Source: Bacteroidota bacterium
Lineage (GTDB): Bacteria; Bacteroidota; Bacteroidia; Chitinophagales; UBA8649
Direction: 5' to 3'
NCBI GenBank assembly: GCA_003447535.1
Contig: DLYY01000118.1
Span: 1-12,565 of the forward strand
Length of the DNA: 12,565 bases
Shown here: piece by piece, positions 7,936 through 12,565 of the stretch
Layout: every line of letters begins with the position of its first letter
Position numbering within the stretch: the stretch's first letter is position 1
Made by a program: the position numbers and the translations under genes
The notes under the pieces: generated by a model
Told to the model about the DNA's origin: nothing
Seen by the model: the letters and a program-made list of their open reading frames with translations, nothing else
Databases searched by the model: none

Positions 7936-9582
7936 ATGATTACAACTATCATAATACTCATACTCACTGCCGGCTACCTCGCTGGATTCTATCGATTTTT
8001 TGAACAGGCCGGCTACAAGGGATATCTCGCCCTCATACCTATATACAGAGTATGGATTTTGCTCAACCATTTCAACAAGCGAAAATGGTGGGTTGTGTTT
8101 GCCATCCTACCCGGATTTAGTCTTTTTTTGTACGCTCACTTGATCGGAGAAATTTGTGATAGCTACCGAAAGTATTCCTTTTGGGAGCACAATGGTGCGG
8201 TGCTTTTTGGATGGGTGCTTCTCCCTTACTGGGGATGGTCAAAAGATGTATCCTACCATGGAATTGGTGGGGTTGCCAAAGAAGAAAGACGTCCTTTACG
8301 CAATAAAGGTCGGGAGTGGGCTGATGCTATATTATTTGCTGTATTTGCCGCTTATTTTATCCGAACATTCTTTATCGAGTTATATACTATTCCTACCTCA
8401 TCAATGGAAGATAGCTTACTCGTGGGTGACTTCTTATTTGTGAGTAAAATGCACTATGGCCCTAGAGTTCCCCAGACTCCAATTGCCTTTCCGTTAGTCC
8501 ACCATACTTTTCCTAAGATTCTTGGAGGCGGGCAGGCGTACTTCTCCAAGCCGCAACTCCCCTATTATCGTTTACCAGGTTTTCAAGATGTCAAGAGAAA
8601 TGATTTAGTCGTTTTTAACTTTCCGGCAAATGATACGCTTACCATGGAGTTTCAGAGTCAAGTGACCTATTACGACCTTGTTCGGCGGGCCTTTTATGAC
8701 CCATCCAATGGTATTACTACGTGGGATCAAGCGCGCAATGCCATTGAGCAAAATTTCAGAGTTATCAGCAGACCCGTTGATAAGCGTGAAAACTATATCA
8801 AACGATGTGTTGGCATTGCTGGAGATACGCTATCTATTCGTAACGACACTTTGTTTATTGACGGCAAAGTTGCCTACGAACCCGAGCACCTCCAATACTC
8901 CTATCGCATCAAGCGCACGGATGACTTTAGTGTTCAAAAGCTCATTGATGCTAATATCTATTATAACCGAAATGCTCCGAATGGTGGACATGAGATAATG
9001 GAGACAGCGGACGGATATGTCCAATTCAATGCGTCCAAAGACAATTTGGAGGCCTTATGCAAAACGATGGACTGTGAATCCAACCCACCTAAACAAGTCG
9101 ATTTTGAGGCCTTTATGAAGCGAACAACACAAAATACTTGGGAGAGTGAGTCCGCATTAAAGTACTATCCGCATAATGAGCGCTTCGGTGAGATGTTTGG
9201 CTTATCCAACTATGGCCCAATTGTTATTCCCGCAAAGGGCATGACAATCAATCTACAAGATAGCCTCAACTTTGCCTTGTATACAAGAGTTATCCAGGCC
9301 TATGAAGGACATACTTTGCGCCGCAAGGCGGGCAATATCATTACAATTGATGGAAAGGAGCAAAATACCTACACCTTCTCGATGAATTACTATTGGATGA
9401 TGGGTGACAATCGGCATGGTAGCCAGGATAGTCGATTTTGGGGCTTTGTACCCGAAGACCACATTGTTGGAAAAGCCTGGTTTGTCTTGTTTTCCTTAAA
9501 TGCTGATCAAAATTGGTTTACCGGCAAAAAAGTCAGATGGAACCGTTTCTTTCTTCCTATTCATTGGCGACTAGCGGGATAA
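7936..9582 (+). CDS. lepB: Signal peptidase I, enlarged Bacteroidota form
   Basis: This 548-residue inner-membrane serine protease cleaves signal peptides from exported proteins. Catalytic residues are clear: S156 in IPTSSMEDSL (152-161), and K289 in YIKRCVGIAGDTL (287-299). Box E is at about 487-507, with GDNRHGSQDSRFWGF (490-504). The N-terminus (1-115) carries three hydrophobic segments (about 3-20, 50-71, 86-101). Its EQAGYKGYLALIPIYRVW (23-40) resembles the DUF5684-type domain. A fourth segment (about 129-148) precedes the catalytic serine. Spacing between serine and lysine is 133 residues versus 55 in E. coli, and a further insertion of about 175 residues lies before box E. Such insertions are known in Bacteroidota. 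The gene is intact and ends the parA-lepB run, unless the small downstream ORF is included. Confidence 0.94.
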   Translation: MITTIIILILTAGYLAGFYRFFEQAGYKGYLALIPIYRVWILLNHFNKRKWWVVFAILPGFSLFLYAHLIGEICDSYRKYSFWEHNGAVLFGWVLLPYWGWSKDVSYHGIGGVAKEERRPLRNKGREWADAILFAVFAAYFIRTFFIELYTIPTSSMEDSLLVGDFLFVSKMHYGPRVPQTPIAFPLVHHTFPKILGGGQAYFSKPQLPYYRLPGFQDVKRNDLVVFNFPANDTLTMEFQSQVTYYDLVRRAFYDPSNGITTWDQARNAIEQNFRVISRPVDKRENYIKRCVGIAGDTLSIRNDTLFIDGKVAYEPEHLQYSYRIKRTDDFSVQKLIDANIYYNRNAPNGGHEIMETADGYVQFNASKDNLEALCKTMDCESNPPKQVDFEAFMKRTTQNTWESESALKYYPHNERFGEMFGLSNYGPIVIPAKGMTINLQDSLNFALYTRVIQAYEGHTLRRKAGNIITIDGKEQNTYTFSMNYYWMMGDNRHGSQDSRFWGFVPEDHIVGKAWFVLFSLNADQNWFTGKKVRWNRFFLPIHWRLAG

Positions 9583-9602
9583 CGCGTACTCTCAATCTAT
9601 CT

Positions 9603-9845
9603 ATGCTTCCGCTTCATTATATCTTGACCTTTACCATTTTACTCTTATCTGGAAGTCTGCTCTATGCACAAGATCCTGTAGAGTCATCTATGAGTAATTT
9701 TAAGGATACAAGTCAGGCTGTCAGTACAAAGGGATCAGGGAATGGATTACTAGTCCTCTACAATGATGTGCATTCCTTGATCAAAAGGATTGAACGTATT
9801 GATAAGTGCTTCTTTACTATGACTTTGCTTGATCAGAAGAGATAA
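9603..9845 (+). CDS. Small putative exported protein or truncated gene remnant, antisense overlap with bshC
   Basis: This 80-codon ORF starts 20 bp after lepB. I do not recognise it. Its first 23 residues (MLPLHYILTFTILLLSGSLL, then YAQ) look like a bacterial signal peptide with cleavage after YAQ. A short polar Ser/Thr/Lys-rich segment follows (about 24-48). From codon 50 onward the ORF lies on the opposite strand of the last 96 bp of bshC, in exact codon-on-codon register, so the C-terminal 31 residues may merely reflect the antisense of bshC. The options are a real short secreted protein with a convergent overlap, a remnant of a longer exported protein whose 3' part was lost when the rimO-bshC block became adjacent, or chance. 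The signal peptide makes chance less attractive. Another start upstream (9513) would lie within lepB. Confidence 0.4.
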   Translation: MLPLHYILTFTILLLSGSLLYAQDPVESSMSNFKDTSQAVSTKGSGNGLLVLYNDVHSLIKRIERIDKCFFTMTLLDQKR

Positions 9846-11315
9846 CGTAGACGCATGGCGCTCTTGTAAAACACCTTCCGGCCGTAATGCTTTGGTCAAC
9901 TTAGTCCAATCTGCAATCAATTTAGGGTGTCTTTGTTTTAGATATCGTTTGGTTTTTTGAAGGAGTGTCACATTTAACTTATTCATCTTAGACCAGGCAC
10001 CTTCGTAGGCCTTACCTAATCCTTCTTCCTTTGCATGTGCGTAAGAAGCTAACTCCTCGCCCTTTACATTCCATGATCTTTTCGCTTCAATTATTGGTCT
10101 AAGATCGTCTGCAAAGGCTTTTTCGAGGTATACATCCTGCCATGCGAGATCTCCTATTAATAGGGATTCCCAAGAAGCTTCATAGTCTTGCTGTAAATCA
10201 ATCGTGCTTTGATTAACTGTGATGCATTGATCTCGCAAGAGAACTTGAGGATAATGTACATTAAGCATGGTAAATGCGGGGGCAAGTTGAAGCCAATACG
10301 CTACTTCACTTGGACCACCGATATAGGATATATTGGGTAAAATAGATTGCTGATAAATTGGCCGTAAAGCAACATTAGGGCTAAAGGCCTCGGGATTGCG
10401 AGCACACTTATCGCACCAGAATTCAACTGTATCGGAGTTACTCTTATCGAACTCGACACGCTGCCTAATTCCATTTTCAATATGGAAGAGATTGGTTTCG
10501 CGTACATGCAGTGGCATAGAAAACGCAGCAAACATCCCTTCATCCGATTCTTTTATGCAAGTCTGCAATTTATCTGTCCTCAATTCCTTGAGCATAATGG
10601 GAGTAAACAATTTTTTTAGACGATGATCATCAGCATTTAGTATGATGAGTTCGTCGTCTTGAAAGAGCTGGTAAAGAGCCATCTGCCATAGCGTGGAATA
10701 GGTTGCGTCCTTCTTGGTCTTCCATGCATCAAGTTGGCTTTCAAGAATTGACAATTTTTCACTGGTCAAAGACGCTTTAGCTACACTCATGACATCATCA
10801 ATCGCCTGATTTAAACCTTGCGTCGACATCCGCCCTACCGCGTTACCCTGCTCATGCTTCCACTGTATTGTTTCACCTTCCCAATATATATGGTTTATCT
10901 CCTCAAAGTCATGGTCTTCACTACCCATCCAAAACACAGGATAGACAGGATTTTCCTTACTGGTCAACATTCTTGCTGCCTTAATGGCGCTCAACGCCTT
11001 ATAGTACAAATACCTCGGTCCGAAAAATAGACAAGATTGATGTGCGGTACATACGGTGAACGCATTTTCATGCAGCAAATCATCAATCGCATGACTTGAT
11101 TTACTTCCTGCTTGACACTGTTTTGCTTGTTCTTTTAGCACTTCAACGAGCACTTCTCTATTCCACTGAACCTTTTTTGCATCCGTTAATCCTGATCGAG
11201 CGCCAGCTTCATCGGGTGTTAAAATGTGTAATGATAGCCTAGCATTAAAATACGCCTCCAAAAGAGGTGTTGAATAGGCAGTGTGTCTTGGCAATCGAAG
11301 AAGAGACTTCGTCAT
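9750..11315 (-). CDS. bshC: Bacillithiol biosynthesis cysteine-adding enzyme BshC
   Basis: BshC is the last-step enzyme of bacillithiol synthesis, adding cysteine to glucosaminyl-malate in the cytoplasm. This 521-residue protein is close to the usual length (about 530-540). Recognisable segments are TAHQSCLFFGP (90-100), PVFWMGSEDHDFEEIN (126-141), SPNVALRPIYQQSILPN (312-328) and YIGGPSEVAYWLQL (331-344), followed by a long helical C-terminal region (about 370-500) expected for the coiled-coil. The family usually has TGHQ/TGQQ at the first motif; here the glycine is alanine (A91). The ATG at 11315 lies 2 bp after the rimO stop, so the two genes are likely cotranscribed. bshA and bshB are not in the window. 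The 3' end overlaps a small ORF on the other strand. Confidence 0.9.
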   Translation of the reverse strand: MTKSLLRLPRHTAYSTPLLEAYFNARLSLHILTPDEAGARSGLTDAKKVQWNREVLVEVLKEQAKQCQAGSKSSHAIDDLLHENAFTVCTAHQSCLFFGPRYLYYKALSAIKAARMLTSKENPVYPVFWMGSEDHDFEEINHIYWEGETIQWKHEQGNAVGRMSTQGLNQAIDDVMSVAKASLTSEKLSILESQLDAWKTKKDATYSTLWQMALYQLFQDDELIILNADDHRLKKLFTPIMLKELRTDKLQTCIKESDEGMFAAFSMPLHVRETNLFHIENGIRQRVEFDKSNSDTVEFWCDKCARNPEAFSPNVALRPIYQQSILPNISYIGGPSEVAYWLQLAPAFTMLNVHYPQVLLRDQCITVNQSTIDLQQDYEASWESLLIGDLAWQDVYLEKAFADDLRPIIEAKRSWNVKGEELASYAHAKEEGLGKAYEGAWSKMNKLNVTLLQKTKRYLKQRHPKLIADWTKLTKALRPEGVLQERHASTLSLLIKQSHSKEALINTFNPFDQGMHIIVED

Positions 11316-11317
11316 GA

Positions 11318-12565
11318 CTAGACCATTTCACCACGTAATGAAAACGCATCTGCCTCTGAAATCCTTACCTGAATCATCTGCCCTACGGGTGCATAATTAT
11401 CGCCGGTCTGAATGAAAATATCATTATCCACTTCAGGCGAATCCCATTGACTTCTTCCAATAGCGTTGCCTTCGGCATCAACTTCATCAACAAGTGCCGT
11501 AATTGTTTGACCAACAAGCTTTTGATTATGGTTGTATGAAATGCCCTCCTGAACTTCCATGACGTGAGATGCTCGCTCTGCCTTAACCTCTTGCGGAACA
11601 TCATCTTCTAATTTGTGTCCATGAGTACCTTCTTCATGAGAATAGGTAAAGACACCAAGTCGATTAAATTGCATCTCTTCAATAAAATCGATCAGTTGCT
11701 CATGATCTGCCTCAGTTTCTCCTGGATACCCAACAAGCATCGTCGTGCGTAAACAGATTTCAGGGTGAATTTCACGTATACGGGCAATCAGATCTCTAGA
11801 TTTTTCTTGGGTAATGTTTCTTCTCATCCTACGTAAGACCTCATTACTTGCATGTTGCCATGGCATATCCAAGTAATCACAAACAACCTTCTCATTGCGA
11901 ATGACTTCTATAACATCAATTGGAAACTGACTAGGGTACGCATAATGTAGTCGTAGCCAATGCAGTCCTTCAATCTGAGCTAAACGTTGTACTAATTCTG
12001 CTAAGACTCTCTTTTTATATAAATCCAATCCATAAAAAGTCAATTCTTGAGCGATAAGCATAACTTCTTTTACTCCTTTAGATACCCAATGTTTAATCTC
12101 ATGCTCGATTTCTTCCATTGGACGGCTTATATGTTTACCCCGCATCAGTGGAATAGCACAGAAGCCACAGGTCCGATTACAACCCTCAGAGATTTTCACA
12201 TAGGCATAATGGGATGGCGTCGTCAATCGCTTACTACCTAACAGGTCTTTTCTGTAATCAACATTAAACTCCTCTAAAAGCATGGGTAACTCAACCGTTC
12301 CAAAAAAACCATCAACTTCAGGAAGTTCTTGAATAAGATCATCTCGGTATCGCTGAGAGAGGCAGCCTGTCACGTAGAGCTTCTTAATTTCGCCAGCCTT
12401 CTTTCGTTCAACTTGGTGCAAAATAGTTTCAACACTCTCTTCTTTAGCCAAATCGATAAAGCCACACGTATTGACCACCACGATATCATGGTCGTCGCGC
12501 ATTTCACTTGCCGCAGCAAGCCCCGCATGATTTAACTGCCCTAACAAGACCTCGGAATCCGAAAG
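11318..12565 (-). CDS. rimO: Ribosomal protein uS12 (S12) methylthiotransferase RimO, 5' end cut off
   Basis: This radical-SAM enzyme adds a methylthio group to a conserved aspartate of ribosomal protein S12. 415 residues are visible; the reading frame stays open to the right edge, so roughly the first 20 residues (including the first N-terminal cluster cysteine) are missing. The visible part starts LSDSEVLLGQLN, matching the family's DSEVL(L/M)GQL segment. A TTG at 12547 could be taken for a start but lies inside this conserved segment. Counting from the edge, UPF0004-domain cysteines are C34 (NTCGF) and C68 (TGCLS). The radical-SAM CxxxCxxC is C129, C133, C136. A C-terminal TRAM domain spans about 351-411. 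RimO rather than MiaB is indicated by SEGCNRTCGFCAIP and RGKHISRP. It is followed directly by bshC. Confidence 0.92.
   Translation of the reverse strand, partial: LSDSEVLLGQLNHAGLAAASEMRDDHDIVVVNTCGFIDLAKEESVETILHQVERKKAGEIKKLYVTGCLSQRYRDDLIQELPEVDGFFGTVELPMLLEEFNVDYRKDLLGSKRLTTPSHYAYVKISEGCNRTCGFCAIPLMRGKHISRPMEEIEHEIKHWVSKGVKEVMLIAQELTFYGLDLYKKRVLAELVQRLAQIEGLHWLRLHYAYPSQFPIDVIEVIRNEKVVCDYLDMPWQHASNEVLRRMRRNITQEKSRDLIARIREIHPEICLRTTMLVGYPGETEADHEQLIDFIEEMQFNRLGVFTYSHEEGTHGHKLEDDVPQEVKAERASHVMEVQEGISYNHNQKLVGQTITALVDEVDAEGNAIGRSQWDSPEVDNDIFIQTGDNYAPVGQMIQVRISEADAFSLRGEMV

Noticed and set aside
9583..9749. Intrinsic terminator between the convergent lepB and bshC genes
   Set aside because: No stable GC-rich hairpin followed by a T-run could be found by eye on either strand.
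9776..9839. Near-identical 12-mers CTTGATCAAAAG (9776-9787) and CTTGATCAGAAG (9828-9839)
   Set aside because: Both lie within the bshC 3' coding region and are too short and too close to be more than coincidence. They do not form a terminator hairpin or insertion target repeat.
12545..12547. TTG as the start of rimO
   Set aside because: The frame stays open to the window edge, and the upstream codons read LSDSEV, which matches the conserved RimO N-terminal region, so the real start lies outside the window.

Overview
The window looks like ordinary chromosomal DNA from a member of the Bacteroidota, most likely a flavobacterium-like (Flavobacteriales) organism. Four things point there. A DUF5683 protein sits between parB and dapB. 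The type I signal peptidase is oversized, with extra N-terminal membrane segments. The RecQ helicase has the rearranged ~640-residue layout. A BshC enzyme implies bacillithiol as the low-molecular-weight thiol. The DNA is moderately AT-rich, and clear Shine-Dalgarno sequences are largely absent, as is usual in this phylum. The lineage is an inference from gene content; there is no rRNA or other direct marker.

Layout. Positions 1-181 hold the 5' end of sucC (succinyl-CoA synthetase beta), read leftward and cut by the window edge. A 125-bp divergent spacer follows, and then a rightward series of genes: lolD-type ABC ATPase (307-957), recQ-type helicase (1017-2948), a GT4-like glycosyltransferase that overlaps recQ by one base (2948-4087), and a UPF0173 metallo-hydrolase (4174-4854). 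Next comes a compact run of parA (4880-5668), parB (5687-6577), a secreted/envelope DUF5683 protein (6588-7193), dapB (7204-7926) and lepB (7936-9582), with only 9-25 bp between neighbours, so these are probably cotranscribed. A small signal-peptide ORF (9603-9845) follows lepB and runs antisense into the end of bshC. The right end is a leftward pair, rimO (start outside the window) followed by bshC with a 2-bp gap.

How the genes fit together. parA-parB-DUF5683-dapB-lepB links chromosome partitioning to lysine/diaminopimelate (peptidoglycan precursor) synthesis and protein export. lolD adds lipoprotein trafficking, and the glycosyltransferase probably acts on surface glycans. rimO modifies ribosomal protein uS12, and bshC completes bacillithiol.

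I see no mobile element, CRISPR array, tRNA, rRNA, phage gene or defence system, and no evidence of a new multi-gene system. The least explained item is the small secreted ORF at 9603-9845, which is either a short exported protein or the stump of a lost gene. All intergenic gaps are shorter than about 170 bp.
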